Part shown: piece after piece, positions 13,693 to 28,205 of the stretch
Numbering within the stretch: position 1 is the first letter of the stretch
Layout of the letters: each line of letters starts with the position of its first letter
Assembly (NCBI RefSeq): GCF_037975245.1
Contig: NC_092580.1
Location: 30,434,001-30,498,000 of the forward strand
Length of the DNA stretch: 64,000 nt
Direction of reading: 5' to 3'
Source of the DNA: Apostichopus japonicus
Lineage: Eukaryota; Echinodermata; Holothuroidea; Aspidochirotida; Stichopodidae
The notes under the pieces: model-generated
Told to the model about the DNA's origin: nothing
Database searches by the model: none
What the model saw: the letters and a program-made list of their open reading frames with translations, nothing else
Position numbers and translations under genes: made by a program

Positions 13693-13745
13693 CAGGGACG
13701 TAGCCAGGGGGGAGCAGGGGGAGCGATTGCTCCCCCCTTTCAGTG
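13693..13745 (+). mobile_element. Solitary left end of a hAT-like element
   Basis: Starts CAGGGACGTAGCCAGGG, then a G-rich segment and its near-complement (GCTCCCCCC). This resembles the left terminal inverted repeat of the element at 14394. No matching right end was found nearby, so it is likely a truncated or interrupted copy. Confidence 0.45.
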
Positions 13746-14393
13746 TCGATTTTTTTTTAAACTGTCGTTTTTTTAGCATGGTATTTTTTCAGTGCTCTTT
13801 TGATCTTGAATGCTCGTCAGCTACGTTAACTCGATTATAATCGTAGTAACAGCCTCACGCCTACTGATTCAACTACTTACTTAGTTTGGCAGATGCAATT
13901 AGCTAAATTTAGCATATAGCCTACAGTTGGCCACTGCGTAATAAAATACATATTGCCTACCTAACCGCACTCTATGGAATGTCACGAACCGTATGCACAA
14001 CAACGTCGACAACGTTCCTTCTCATCCTTTCTATGATTCGTCCTAAGTTGTTGCACGAACAGCATGTTATGAAGCTAAGCTAGCAATCGTACGTGATACG
14101 CACTTCCTATAAATAATTATTACACTGCTAAAACACTGCGATAACGATATTTGTTTTAAGGCTACTGCATATCTGGCTATATTACAAAATATGAAAGTTT
14201 ATATTGTCCATCAGTTAAGTTCGTCAAATGTATTCAAGTCCAGACATTGGACAATAAACAAGAATCATCCTGGAAAAATTGTAAAAGAGCAGTATGTTTG
14301 TCTTTCTGATATATTATGTAAAAGAACATGTAAAAGAATTCAAATTGGAAACAAAATCTGCTGATAATATGATATCATATGATCAGGGGCGTA

Positions 14394-14896
14394 GCCAGTA
14401 TGTAGCACTGTAGGCCCGGGCATACACTTTTTTGGCCAAGTTATCTTTTTTTTTTAAAACACCCACAATTCAAATCCATAGGCCTGCTGGACGAGTTTAA
14501 GAGTCTAGACAGGAAAAACTATTGAAATGAACGTAGCAAGAATATGGCTAAATTAGATGACCTATTCTTAGTCATCTAGACTGTCATTTCTATTATATAT
14601 ATATTCTATTTTAAATACATTAGTATTGAATTACGTACAATTTTAACTCGTGTTTTTTTTGGGGGGTTTAAAAGTGATATTGAATGAGGTGTCTGAAGTT
14701 AGCAAGAGGCCAGGGAACCAGAATGAACACTCGGGAAGGGCCGTTTCCGGCCATCTGGGGGGTTTGTAAAACCAAAATTTTTCTTGTACGCACTGATGGT
14801 GGCGTTTCGCTCAGATAGTCGTGGCTTCAACTTTGAAAATCCATATCAATCGCAAAAAAGTGCTCCCCCCTTTCAAACTCCTGGCTATGTCGCTGG
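14394..14896. mobile_element. Non-autonomous hAT-like element, right end degraded
   Basis: The left end reads CAGGGGCGTAGCCAG. The right end at 14881-14896 (CTGGCTATGTCGCTGG) is an imperfect complement. It contains the shared internal module (14686-14820), with GGGAAGGGCCGTTTCCGGCC and GGTGGCG...GCTCAGATAGT, also found at 29160-29340. No 8-bp target duplication could be recognised, so the borders are approximate. No transposase coding was seen. Confidence 0.5.
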
Positions 14897-17868
14897 CCCC
14901 AACCCCGAGCCCCTGGATGAATCTCATCATACTGGAAGAAAGCACTTTCCAAGGTGTGGTATTGATAGTCCTTGTAGCTTTATCCTCGTTCAGAACCACA
15001 CCAAGCATAACAAATCATTTCAATATCTCTCGTTAACTCGTTATGTTGGTATAAGCTCAGTAGTAAACGAACCGGAAGTCTATACAGTTACACGCAAAGT
15101 TTATTCAAACAATGGAGTTTTGTGCTGGATGTCCTAGTATAAAAACATGTCTGTTTCTATCGTGAATTAAAGGATGTTTGCACAAGACAGCCCTGGAAGG
15201 ACGACATTCCCTTCTGAGGTGAAATGATCTGACCATATATCCGCTCAATGTGAAAGCATATTTCCCGCTTCAAAGCTCCGATTCTTCTTTGAAGACTCAA
15301 TTCAAAACAAAACAAAAGGAAATCTTGCATGAACCTCGAGGTCACCAATGGTTGAATTTTGGCACAAAAGTCATTTTGATAGGTTACAGACCGTTAGAAA
15401 CACTGCTATTAGTTTAGTAACCTATATAAATATTTCTTGAGAATTTACCACATTAATATCTGAGGCATATGAATTAAAGTGGATAGACTACTTTAGTCTG
15501 ACACGAACTGACTATTGGGGCAATAGTTTTTCTCAGATACCCAACAACCTATCAATCACTGAATATGGCCCAAACAACTTTCGCAGTACAGTATAAAACT
15601 TCAGTAGACACGGGGTAAATCACGAATGGTGCTCAATGTCAGCAACATGGTGGTATACTGTTCAATTTTATATGAAATTGGAAGAACATTGCTTTGCTTG
15701 AGTTATTAAAATTTTGTTTGATATGGCTAGATTATCAACATTGGCAACTAGATCAATACTGGGGAACTAATCTCATCATCAATTTAGCCTTAAAGGGGCA
15801 TTCTAGAGATTAGTATATTTTAATACTGAATAAACCGGACTAACGATGTAGACATATTGATATCACCTTCCGCCATTTTGTTTGTGTTAGACTACATAGA
15901 TTATACCAAGACTCACATGTTGTCTATAATGCCATCTCTTAGCTTAACTCCACAGCTTATTATAGATGCATGGCAATGAAAGGAAAGTTTCGAGCACACT
16001 TCACAAGAGCGGCATCAACCATCGACATTTTCCCCAGACATTCTAATCAGTTGAAACAAGACCGTTAATTATCTCATTGAGGCCGAATCTGACGATGGCC
16101 TTTATCTTCATGCAGCCGCTGTATAAATTTTAGAATGATTTTACTTGCCGTATAGCCTTTCATAAGAAGAAACTTGGATTTTAAAATGTAAGAGTAAAGT
16201 AATAATACTTATATAGACCTAATTTTTAGTCTTAATATGCCTCAGAATGCCTCTGAATTTTCATACATTTGAGTCGGTTTCAATGATACCACGTCATCAC
16301 CCATCCTTTATTAAATACTTCATTCGCATCTTGCCCTCTCATAAATGTTCAGGGACAATTTTGAGTCTAAAGATCTTAATTATAGTACAAATAAGCCTCA
16401 AAATGTACCATTTGATGCCCAAAGTTTGTATTATTTTGGAAGGACCACAACATCTCCTAAATTGCTTCAATTAACCCAGGGCAGGATCCCTGCATGTATA
16501 AACAAAGTCGTTCGTCTGTAGCCTTTCCACAAAAGTTCAGCCCCTTACATAAATCAGTCTGGGGAAATTTAATTTGTCCCCACAACCACCCCCCCCCCCT
16601 CCTCAAACATTGAAATCCTGCGCATGCCACTGGTCGGGCTCTAGAGACAATTGACACGAGGCCTCGGCTGTATCTCCTCCCATCCTTCCATTATCGTCAG
16701 GACTGGACAAGTTGAATCCCTGTGATGAGATGACATGAATCATGTTATTTGATAGATGTTCATACTTCGGCTTTAAATCATTTTTGTGTAATATAAGAGG
16801 GATAAAACAAAGTATTATAAAACTGGTAAAATTTATTAACCTATGTAATGAATTTAACTTGTTCGCAAGTCGGATATCACGGTCAACCCAAGTCAGTGGG
16901 TGATGTTGTTTATAGCACCATGCACAATTGGGCCTACTGTGACTTGTTTAAATATACACAATTGATTGTCCTTCCTCTTTCACATGTTTATTGTTGAAGC
17001 ATAAACTGGAAAATACCGGTACGTGGACAACCAGCGACAGGAAATGATGTCACCACTATACAGGATATGAGACAGGTCTGATGACCGAAAACAAAATAAC
17101 TTCACAACCGGATAGAAAAGTGTAACGTCATGCGTGCTTCGTCTGCGCAAAAGTTGGTTGAGTGGTGCAGATCAGTAGAATAGACCAACTAGCGTTCAGA
17201 AGCGGCGAGCCGCCAATCCAGTTAGTGTACAGATCAGCTTTGAGCTAGCAGAAGGTTTGGGAGTACTATGCTAAGCTTTCACCTCTTCTGGCTCAAAATG
17301 CAAACGGATATGGTGGCGTAATTTCTTTTATCTATGCATTAGAGGCCTTGGACAGAGGTGGGGGTGGGGTTGGTGGAGGGGAGATCATCTCAGAAGGGAA
17401 AGCCGTGGATAAGAAACCTAAACCTTAGTTGGTCGATCAGACACTCCAGACTAGAACCGGCCACACGACCTATAGATTTCATGCATGCTTCTAATATGCC
17501 AACTCGACAATACAGCTGGAATTGACGGTCACTTTGATATGGACTCATAGAGGAAATGTCGAAATGTAAATTTAAAACAATTCATAATGAAAATAATCGT
17601 TTCCAGGGGTAGCGGAGCTGGTGACGCTGTGGAGCCTGGGGCAAAAGTGGGCAAAAATGGTAGCGCACAGGCTGAAGAGGATCTGTTACACATCTGTTCA
17701 CCTTTCATTTCCAAGTTTGGCCTCAAAGGTAGTTCCACGACATGCATGAGAGATTTTATGGACGAGAACCGTATTAATCTCGCAAGATTGACACAATTTG
17801 GTGGACCATAGGTCTCTTACTTAAAAATCGAATGTTTATCAGAGTTTGAGCAATAACAGAGGAGAATA
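14897..17868. other. Intergenic DNA upstream of mrps25
   Basis: No supported exon. A segment near 16560-16635, with a poly-C run followed by AAATCCTGCGCATGCCACTGG, resembles the right end of a hAT-like element without an obvious partner. The mrps25 promoter should lie close to 17868, but no core element was assigned. Confidence 0.4.
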
Positions 17869-20800
17869 ATGCCTATGAAAGGAAAGTTTCCGTTGAGAAG
17901 GACGTTGCGGTATCTTGAAAGGGGAAATGTCTACCTAAGAGACACAGTGAAAATTGTAACCATTAACTACAATACGTTAGGAGAAACGCACAAGGGTGCC
18001 AGGTATTTATATGTTGTAAAGAATTGCATACAAACGTGTCACTAAGGTCTGTGTAGGCTAGATCCAAAGGAAAGATTGTTAGCTTTGCCATATAGATCTA
18101 GTCTATGCAATCATTATAATCCAAATGAATAAGTACTCTAACTTTATGGCCTAGCCTAGGCCTAAGTAAGATAGACACTAGGCCGCTTAGCCTAGGCCTA
18201 CTTTGTGAGCTAGGCCAACCAAGTTTGTGAATGATTGCAACTTGAATCCATCTAAGAAGAAATGTAGTGGTTGGCCAAAAATTTGGTCAATTTTTCTTAT
18301 GTAGGGCCTACAGCTTAACAGTTTTATTTGTAAAACACAAACTTGTGGTATGAGTACTGTACAACAGCATTCAGAGTACTGTAGGCCCCACAAGTTGTTT
18401 TGCCCTAAATCTTACAGTGCTCTCCAAATCTCCCGAGTAGCTGTACACACAATGAGGCCGTGTAAAAGCACAGTTATCTTTTCTAGAAAATTCAAGAGTA
18501 CAAGTATGAAGACATACAAGGTGGGATATTATTTACAGTAGGCTGCCTGTATTCAGCCAATTTTCTGTTCAATAATGATCCCGGTCATGGAGGTTAAATA
18601 TGACTGGTGTAACACGTTTTAACTGACTGTTACATAAACTCACATGTACGTATGCGTGTATTATTTTTATAAAATTATACTAATATACCTCCTACCGAAT
18701 TAAGATTATTTATCTTCATACAAACATGCTTTTCTCTTTCGAAAACTTGATATTCCAACATTGTCAAGAGTATCTTTCTTATTTTGTGACAAGAATGTCT
18801 ATATTTTTTCCCAACTCAAAGAGATTTTAACAAATATAGCAATTTACTGTGCACAATTACAAGACTGTGGAATTGAAATTGCTAAGTTGCAGTCTTACAC
18901 AATACACTGTAGCTAAGGCTACGTTGAACAGTACTTAATTAGGCTTGACATACATACATGATGATCCCAATGTATTCCTAACGTTGTAGTAAACTTGTAT
19001 AAACAGCCCATTTGATGCTGGAAGATATATCTTGATAATTTTGCCAAATTTACAAATAATTTACACAACACTGGGAGCATCTATTCATGATTTGGGGATG
19101 CACATAAAGTGTCTGTCACAGTGTTTTCAGGTATGTGACATGTATGTGTTAATGAGCAAATTCAACTTGAAATATTAGGTCATTGAAGCGCAAACTAACA
19201 TAGAAATGAATAATGGATACATTTCGATCACTCCACAAACAGCTTTCAATTAAAGGCATTGAAAACTCTGAAAAGTTAACTTTCCGTTGCTTGCAAGTGA
19301 AGTTTTCTGCTTGTCGCTACAAAATGCAGACAGAAATGAAACGTGATACCTTGTTATCTTTAGCTGGACCTGAGATGTCCATCGCTGTATCGTTTGTACA
19401 CTGTGCTGTGGGTATTGACCGCAGCTGTATGGACTGACTGTACACTAGTGTCTAATTACCGACGGTAGCAAGCTGTGTGTGTATTTTCTGGGAACGATGG
19501 TGGTGTCTAACACTTCGGTTGCACCTCATTCGAAACTGGGTCAGATTATCGGCATGAGACATTTCTTTGTGCGCGAGTCTTCACACCCTTTAAGTATGAA
19601 GATCGAAGAAAGAATTTGGAAATTCCCTTTCCTGCCACATTCTGCCTCAGATTGAATGTAACTGGGCTTTTATACCTGGCTATGTAGAAATGCAAAGGTA
19701 CCGTGAAAAGTCACGGTTTGGATCCCATACATACAGTAGATCTAGCTAAGCTGACGGAGTACAGCAGTCTGAAGCCTATGTCACTGGGTTTTAGTTTAGC
19801 TTGATCCTATGATTCTTGAGTCTTTCGAAATTTGTGTATAATATTCATACTAATGCTGAATAGTATTTCTGAGATTGGTTTAATGTTAATTAAGGTAATT
19901 GAATTTTCTTTCTTTTTGTCTCCTCTACAGGGATTTTGTTTTTTACAATTTACCACAGTTGCAGTACAAGAACCAGAATGTTCAGATGCAAACATTCAAG
20001 AACCTCACACCATCACCTTTTATTCGCTGTTTCTTAAGTAAGAACGAAACATTCAAATTCTTTCCTCTTTCGGAACTTTTATTTGTTCTGTAAATATCTA
20101 TATTGTTGTCTAGCTATATGTAGTAGTAGATCTCACTTTTGGATGGAACCAAAAATGTGGTGAATGGAGAAATAGTATTGCAGGTTCCATAAATTTGCAA
20201 ACAAAATGAAACATATAATGTTAATCCATTTTCCACTTTAATGTTTAAAACTATGAAACATTGACCATCACAAATCTAAAAAAGTTGATGTATATATAAA
20301 ATAAATTCTTATAACTCTAATTCAAAGGATGATACTCTGATAACAATCCATTCTTCATTTTTTGGGACTTTCTTTGGTAACTTGCCTGAGAGCAAAGTAC
20401 CTACGAAGGCTACGGTGATCTACTTTTACTGTATGCATTCCGAATAGTGTGTGTGTTTTTGTATGTCCAAGCTTGTAAACACTTTCTCTGTATCTCAGTA
20501 CAGATGAAAAGCTAAGTAAAATATAATATTTCATAAACTACAACTAGGACATTAATTGTACATGCCATACCTAAAAGGGATGGGTTAATACTAATTTATT
20601 TTGTAGTAAACAGTGGTTAAATGTGTAATAATGGTTGGTAATTGTTATAAAGTCTATTCTAACCCTAACCCTTTGAACTCCATCCCATGCCCTACCATGA
20701 TGTTAAGAGTAGAACAATTCAACTTGTGTTTTAGTTCATGTTGTTACATTAAATTACCACCGGTCTAGATGTTATCACTAAGACACATCATTATGCTTCC

Positions 20801-23800
20801 TATCTGTTATCAAATGATTTATTTTTCATAACAGACGCTTTGCTATCAAACACAAGCTGTTTTCTATCAAGAGACTTCAAAAGTCAAAATAGGAAAAAGT
20901 TGTTGTGATCTGCTATAAACATTTATTGATCAAGTATCGTTTAAATAATGATTTCATAATGCATTATGTCATTAAAATAACTTGTAAAATAGATCAATAC
21001 TTAGAGAGATTATAAAAATCATAGTCTTCATTCTGCAGACAAGAGTATTGTGTTTGATAGGATTTTCACTGTCAAGGTTCATTTGTATCTAATGCGTGAA
21101 TCCTGTCCATCTTTTGCTTGACAAGTTGACAGTAACATGGGTATTGCCCAGGTTTCAGAAAGTGCCAAAAAATGTTCAAGAAACCGCAATGTTGGTTTCC
21201 ACTGCTTTCAACATGTGCTGAGATGTTGCCTCAATATGTGCCTCAAAGAACTGTTTTGTCAGATAAGTGACACCAAAAATATGAAAGGCAATGCTTGAGA
21301 AGTTGAGTACAGCACCTTAATGTGAGAACTAGAATTGAGAACTGGTGCTAAATGATCATGACTGGTGCTAGATGAATATAATTGGTGATAGATGAACATA
21401 ACTGGTGCTACAGTAGATAAATATAACTAGTGGGAGATGAATATAACTGGTGATAGATGAATATAATTAGTGCTAGATGAATATAACTGGTGTTAGATGA
21501 ATATAACTGGTGATAGATGAATATAACTGGTGGTAGATTAATATTACTGGTGATAGATGAACATAACTGGTGCTAGATGAATATAACTGGTGATAGATGA
21601 ATATAACTAGTGCTATATGAATATAACTGGTGCTACAGTAGATAAATATACTGGTGCTACATGAATATAACTGGTGCTAGATGAATATAACTGGTGTTAG
21701 ATGAATATAACTGTGCTAGATGAATATAACTGGTGCTGCAGTAGATGAATATAACTGGTGCTATGTCAGTAGAATATAACTGGTGATAGATGAATATAAC
21801 TGGTGATAGATGAATATAACTGGTGCTAGATGAATATAACTGGTGATAGATGAATATAACTAGTGCTATATGAATATAACTGGTGCTACATGAATATAAC
21901 TGGTGCTAGATGAATATAACTGGTGTTAGATGAATATCACTGGTGCTAGATGAATATAACTGGTGCTAGATGAATATAACTGGTGCTACATGAATATAAC
22001 TGGTGCTAGATGAGTATAACTGGTGTTAGATGAATATAACTGGTGCTAGATGAATATAACTGGTGCTGCAGTAGATGAATATAACTGGTGCTATGTCAGT
22101 AGAATATAACTGGTGATAGATGAATATAACTGGTGCTAGATGAATATAACTGGTGCTGCAGTAGATGAATATAACTGGTGCTATGTCAGTAGAATATAAC
22201 TGGTGATAGATGAATATAAATGCTGCTAGATGAATATTATTGGTGCTAGATGAATACAACTGGTGATACTGTAGATGAACATAACTGGTGCTAGAAGAAT
22301 ATAACTGGTGATAGATGAATATAATTAGTGCTATATGAATATAACTGGTGCTACATGAATATAACTGGTGCTAGATGAATATAACTGGTGCTAGATGAAT
22401 ATAACTGGTGCTACATGAATATAACTGGTGCTAGATGAATATAACTGGTGGTAGTTTAATATTACTGGTGATAGATGAATATAACTGGTGCTAGATGAAT
22501 ATAACTGGTGATAGATGAATATAATTGGTACTAGATGAATATAACTGGTGCTAGATGAATATAACTGGTTCTAGATGAATATAACTGGTGCTAGATGAAT
22601 ATAACTGCTGCTAGATGAATATAATTGTTGTTAGATGAATACAACTGGTGATAGATGAACATAACTGGTGCTAGACGAATATAACTGGTGCTAGATGAAT
22701 ATAACTAGTGCTATATGAACATAACTGGTGCTACAGTAGATGAATATAACTGGTGCTATGTCAGTAGAATATAACTGGTGCTAGATGAATATAACTGGTG
22801 ATATATGAATATAACTGTACTAGTTGAATATAACTGATGGTAGATGAATATAATTGGTGCTAGATGAATATAATTGGTGCTAGATGAATATCACTGGTGA
22901 TAGATGAATATAACTAAAATGAGTTTTACGGTTTAATAGCCCTATAAACACAATAAGTAATCGTTATACAGTGTTTTTCTTTCTGGAATAACCACTTGCT
23001 CATTTCTGTTCATTTAAAGTACAGCAGACACCTAGACCAACTAGCCTCATATTCAGTACATTTGTTGTGTTTCATAAACTCATTCAAAATCTGTTGAAAT
23101 GTTTGAAAAGCTCCTTTTCTGTCCAAGATATACAGTACACATTTGAAGTCTCTGATAAATCTGGGAATCTTATTAAATATTTGCAAATTATGACGTGGAG
23201 TGTTGCCCTCATCAACATTTCTCCTTTTTAGGCCTTAATAAGTTAACCCCTAAATACAATCCCATATATATCATTTGCACAATGAGATGTTCCTCCTTTT
23301 TTTTATATAAATATTTCCAAAACTTGCCTTAGACCACAAAGCTGTGTTCAGTGTCCTTGAAATGAAGGTTGTAAAAACAAAGTAATAACATAACAGAAAA
23401 TTAGGCAGTCAATCCCTCTACATCATCAAATATGCATAATTAGCTAATTTTTATTCATAAATCAAATTAGAAATTAAGAAAAGACTTGACAAAAGAATGG
23501 GCAATCTTTCATGTTTTTTTATGTGAGATGCAGCAATTTTCATGATTTCTAATGCCTTTTAGAGTGATTAGGATGATGCTGTCCATAGGTGTCTGTAGAC
23601 ATTAACTGACTATTGCACTCTTTTTTATTGAGTAACTCTTCAACTTACTGTTGGGTGGAGAATTTATGTTGATTCTTGAACAGTTTATGATATTCTTCTT
23701 CTTTTTTTTGATCTTTCAGATGATGGTGATGAGGTGCTTATAGATATTGACAGTAAATCCAATACATCCATTTTGGAACATGTAAAGAAACTTTTAGGAA

Positions 23801-24764
23801 AATCAGAGTGAGTCAGATAATTTTCAAAATTTGTTTTTACAATACGATTTATGATGTGTCCTTTGTTAGTATCTCTATAGTGGTACCTCAATAGCCAGCT
23901 CCTTTAAAATTTGAAAATGAAATGTTTTCTGAAGCATCTTGTTTGCATATTTGAAAAATAAATGGCCCCTGGCCACTTAAGTATTAGATTGTTTAAATGT
24001 ATCTATTTTTATTTAGAAGCTGTCAAAAAGGGGGGGGGGGTCAGCTGCCTCTACCCCTTCCTATGCATATTGTACAGCTTTATCAAAGGCATGCACCAAG
24101 TATTTAATATGCCAAGTAAGGCAGTAACCTTTTCCATACAGATCTATGTTAGTTCGACCAAATTTGTATCTTGAATTTGGGCATAAATTGTCATAGTTCC
24201 CAAAGAACTGATAGAGCCAGAAACCACCAAAGAAGACCTGTAAGCTATACCCTAGATGTGGCATGCCCGGTATGTACATATGGCCGATAACCGCGCTTAG
24301 TGTGAGCTATACACTTAGATGTAGCATTCTCCATATGGCTGGTTAGTGTGTAAAATAACTGCCTCCAATCCCAATAGTTTGAGACAAGGTGAAATATATT
24401 CTCGTTATCAAATGAACTAACGGCACATTGTCAACTCATCAAAGCCCTCCAGGTGTACCAGATATCTAGGCCACTCGTCTACAAATTTGATAAATAACAA
24501 GCTTGGTCAAATTCTTAAACTTTTTGCAGAGAGATTCTGTCTGCAGAAAGGAAAGCTAGGGAGAAGAAGACAAATCCAGCTAATTTCGGAAGAGAGTTTG
24601 CCAGGGAGTGTATTTGCCAGGTTCCAGGACAAGTACCGTGTCCATCTGTCGTGCCTCTACCCGAAGAACTAAGAGGAAAGAATATCGATTACAGAACTCT
24701 ATTGCTTAAATCCGCCCGTGGAAGAGACCCAAATATTCCAGATGAAGAGGAGGAGGAGGATTAG
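17869..24764 (+). CDS. mrps25: Mitochondrial small ribosomal subunit protein mS25, 4 exons
   Basis: mS25 is a structural protein of the mitochondrial 28S small subunit and belongs to the L51/S25/CI-B8 thioredoxin-like family. Exons 17869-18002, 19931-20037, 23720-23807 and 24530-24764 join in consistent phases (2, 1, 2) to give 187 residues; the human protein has 173. It starts [13 protein letters not shown], as in vertebrate mS25. Further family hallmarks are [36 protein letters not shown] and [13 protein letters not shown]. Cys137 and Cys147 keep the spacing of the pair that, from my recollection of mitoribosome structures, takes part in a 2Fe-2S cluster with bS16m. An acidic tail (DEEEEED) is longer than in human. 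ATG has A at -3. Introns are 1.9, 3.7 and 0.7 kb; the second carries a large minisatellite. Identification is firm. Confidence 0.96.
21341..22914. repeat. 1.57-kb minisatellite, 20-bp unit, in mrps25 intron 2
   Basis: The unit is GATGAATATAACTGGTGCTA, repeated roughly 75 times with point variants (GGTGATA, GGTGTTA, AACTAGTG). A longer variant with CTGCAGTAGATG and CTATGTCAGTAGA recurs several times, showing higher-order amplification. It lies in the intron between exons 2 and 3. The minus-strand open frame over it is low complexity and not a gene. Confidence 0.97.
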
Positions 24765-27124
24765 TAAGGGTGATGAAGCTCTGACAAGAGGAAGGAAAAA
24801 GAATGGAGAAGTGGCTTTCGACATGCAATATAAACCTGTTAGTTTTCATTGAATGAATGCATGGCATAGTCAACAGTCACGTGGGACAGTCACGTGATGC
24901 TTACACAAACAGTTAAAAGAATTGTTCTGACCATATTTTGAACAACAAATGAGTAACAACATGGATTTGTTCCTATGGGTTCTAGTTTTGAGTGGATTGT
25001 GATACAGTTTCTACTATGTATGTAATATCATGACATCATGGACATAGATACTGTACTTTCAAATTGATTGTCTGATTGTCTATGCACAATACTAGTACTG
25101 TATTATCCAGTGGGCCCTTTGAGGCAGTTAACTAGGGGCCCATTGTTCAAGGGGTTTTTGTGATCCTTTCCCAGCAAAACATACCAACTTTCCAATTTTG
25201 AGTTGTTCCTGCAAATGGGATAAATGGGGGGGGGGGGGCAATGGGTTGGTGGGAGTGGAGCACATGGGGTCTAAGTGCTACAGAGGAGTTCATCTAGCAC
25301 TGCACATCACTAAAATTCTCAACTTCTACATCAGTCTGTGGATGTGTACATTCAGAGTTGGCAGAGGAGGGTCCAGTTATGGAGGGATCAAGAGGGTGAG
25401 GCCCCACACTAAACTTCGAAGGGCAGTGGGACATGTGACTTTGTTTTGAAGGGGCAAACAACAAGATTGTCATCAGAATGCCTCGACAGAATTGGCCCTC
25501 AGTGCATTTTGTACCACAAATTCCTCCACTTGTACATTTTTTCTCTCAACAAAACAGCCCTTTTTTAATTACTATTTTGTTTTGATCTTTTATCCAAAAC
25601 AGCCATTTATTTTGTCACATTGTATTATTAATTTCTCGACAAGAGGACATTACTAAATACACAAGAGCACTTTCTCACGAAAAAGATAGCACAAAAGTTA
25701 GAACAACTTAGGATAACATTGCAGCGTCATGGAACACATACAGTAGTTATACAGCTCCTTTCTCCATATTGCATCTGAGGTATGACCCTCTAAACTTTAG
25801 TTGGACAATTTCTCTTTGCACCCGCAACTAGTATTGTGACTATTGAAAGTTCATAAGCTAAATCTTCATATTTTCCATATTGATGTTTTGCCACAGATTA
25901 TGAACATGGCTTTACATTCTAGCTTCACCTTTACTTTTGTGTCAGTTTTTGGGGGACTTTTGGAGGTCAAATCTTTGCCCACATGAGTGGTCACATGAAT
26001 CCCACATCACAAACATAATGTCAATAGGAATATATCTACATTCAGACACATAAGTAAAGACCCATGGCCAGGCTAGAGCACAGGAGGACTGTGCACCTTC
26101 CCCTCCCCACTCATGTGTGTTACCATCATGTCTACAAAAACTTCATATAATACAGGACACAAAATACTGTGCTCCTCCTTAAAATTGTTGGTGCCCCTCC
26201 AACTCAGAGTTGCTGAGTGGGCCTACAAAAGTAAGCAGGAGGGCATAAGCAATTTATAGGAAAACAGCATAATGTATGCATGCAAAGTTGGAACCAAGGG
26301 AAAAGTTTTCTTACGTACTCCTTCTTTATGTGTCAAAGGCTCACCCTGTGGTCAGTAAAGCTTGTTTTAAATTTTACATCACTTAAAGACATATGATAGG
26401 TCTACTAACACACCCAATTAATTTAGTACTTTACTCTACCATGGTGAAGTGGCTGTTTGAAACATTAGAGTGAAATTTTAAACCTGATGAATGGAGATTA
26501 TATTCTGAAAACCTAACTTATTTGCAGTTTATTTGTATTTTTCATATTTTTGGGGTAAAGGGAAAGTTGCTAATGTAGGAAAGGGGATGAAACGATAGCA
26601 TGTGGGAGTTGATTTGTTGGTGTATTTTGATTGAAATTACTAGTTTATGTAGTTAACAAGTAGGTGTTGTTAGGAAGTGGTCCAGAAGTAGTTTTGCATT
26701 AAAATTTTGAAGAAAATTGGTAGAAAAAGAAAAGCAGTTAGGAAATCATTTTTATATTCTCTCTGCCGCTCTGTTTGCTTGTTTGTTCCCTTCCTAAAAA
26801 AAAACACTCACAAAACTCTTTGCAAACAAAATGTTGAATGTTTTACTGTTTATGTTGTTCCAGACATGCATATTTATATGGATCATAGGAGGAATTTTAT
26901 GTAATACATATTCATTTCTAAGTTCATTTGAGCTCATATGGAAACCACTTAATAGTTTAGTTACCTACTACACAGACGGTCCAAGAAAAACAAAAAAACA
27001 GGGGTCTATGAGAGGGCGCTATTCATAAATACCTGATCACAGTACCTACTGCCGAGTTTGTTTAGCAGGAACGAAGTACATAGCCTATGATCTTTAACTG
27101 TATTTCAAAACTCACGCCTATTTT
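24765..27124. other. mrps25 3' flank and intergenic DNA
   Basis: The first few hundred bases likely hold the mrps25 3' UTR; no clear polyadenylation signal was assigned. No other exon or recognised repeat is supported. A G10 run lies near 25227. Confidence 0.4.
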
Positions 27125-27230
27125 CACTGGCGGATCCAGGGCCTTTGTTTGGGAGGGGCCAAAGTGGCGTTAGAGTGATATGGGGCAGGGGTCTAAGGGG
27201 AGGGGGTGCCCCCCTCCCCTTTGAAAAATT
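27125..27230 (+). mobile_element. Left end of a hAT-like MITE, truncated
   Basis: Begins CACTGGCGGATCCAGGG and is followed by a G-rich/C-rich pair (GGGGAGGGGG and GCCCCCCTCCCC). This is typical of short non-autonomous hAT elements with the CAGTGGCGGA-type terminus. No right terminus was found. Confidence 0.4.
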
Positions 27231-28205
27231 TCCTATTGCTGAATGCCCTCAGATGCAATTTGGTGCGACAAAAGTGTACAATGGTGATGTTAATTTACTT
27301 CTAAAAAAAATGTTTACCAGGTGTAATTTTCTAAAATATTTATAAAACAAAGTGCCTATTTTGAGACAAAGAAGCCAAAAATCATGAGATACTTACCCCA
27401 AACTCCATCATCATCGTCCTGATGCCCATCAAATTAATAAATGGAGTTTGACCGTGACAAAAGAATTGTACAACATCTCTGTAGAGATTTAAGGCAGATA
27501 CTAGTGGATAGTCGCTTGAAGTTACAGGCCAGATGTAATAACTGCTGAAGATATTGTCAAGTCAATGCGGTAGAGAATTTAAAAAAGTCCCTTTCACGAA
27601 ACGGTCCGCTTCGTGTCTTGTAATAAGAGAGGGGAGGGGCTTCAGCGTTCCCAATACGTACTATGGCTAATGGTTATACGGACGTGGAACTTTATCAGCA
27701 TCCTCTGAACATCCAATTTTGGACTCTAAACGAAGTCGAATAAATAAATGGGGGCGTTTAAATATTAAAAAGTCAACCCCTAAAAACAAAAACAATAAAT
27801 AGAAAGACGGAAGAAGCAAATCAAGTGCCCATTCAATGTAAGGAGTAAATAGTGGCTGACCTTGCCAAGCACGTATTTACGAAAGATAATTATACAAACT
27901 ATAATAAGCGAATTCCTCGCCTTTGTTAAATACTACGGTTGTACTACTACTCTTGATTGATGTGTTTCACATATATGTTGGGTACGTAACCCGACCCATG
28001 GATGGTTACGGAAATAGTAACTCAAGTTGCGAGGGTCTGTTCTAATCACCGTAATGTTTGGAATTAGATAGTCGGTCTCATCACCGTATTGTTTTGAATT
28101 GTGGGAGTGGTTGATCCAATTATATCCCTCCTAACATGCGATGCGTTGTGTTTGGCAATATATTGTGAAAGTTCATCGTAATGTTACCTGCCGTGCACCA
28201 CTGCG
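27231..28205. other. Intergenic DNA without recognised features
   Basis: AT-rich sequence of ordinary complexity. No exon, RNA gene or repeat family was recognised. Confidence 0.4.
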
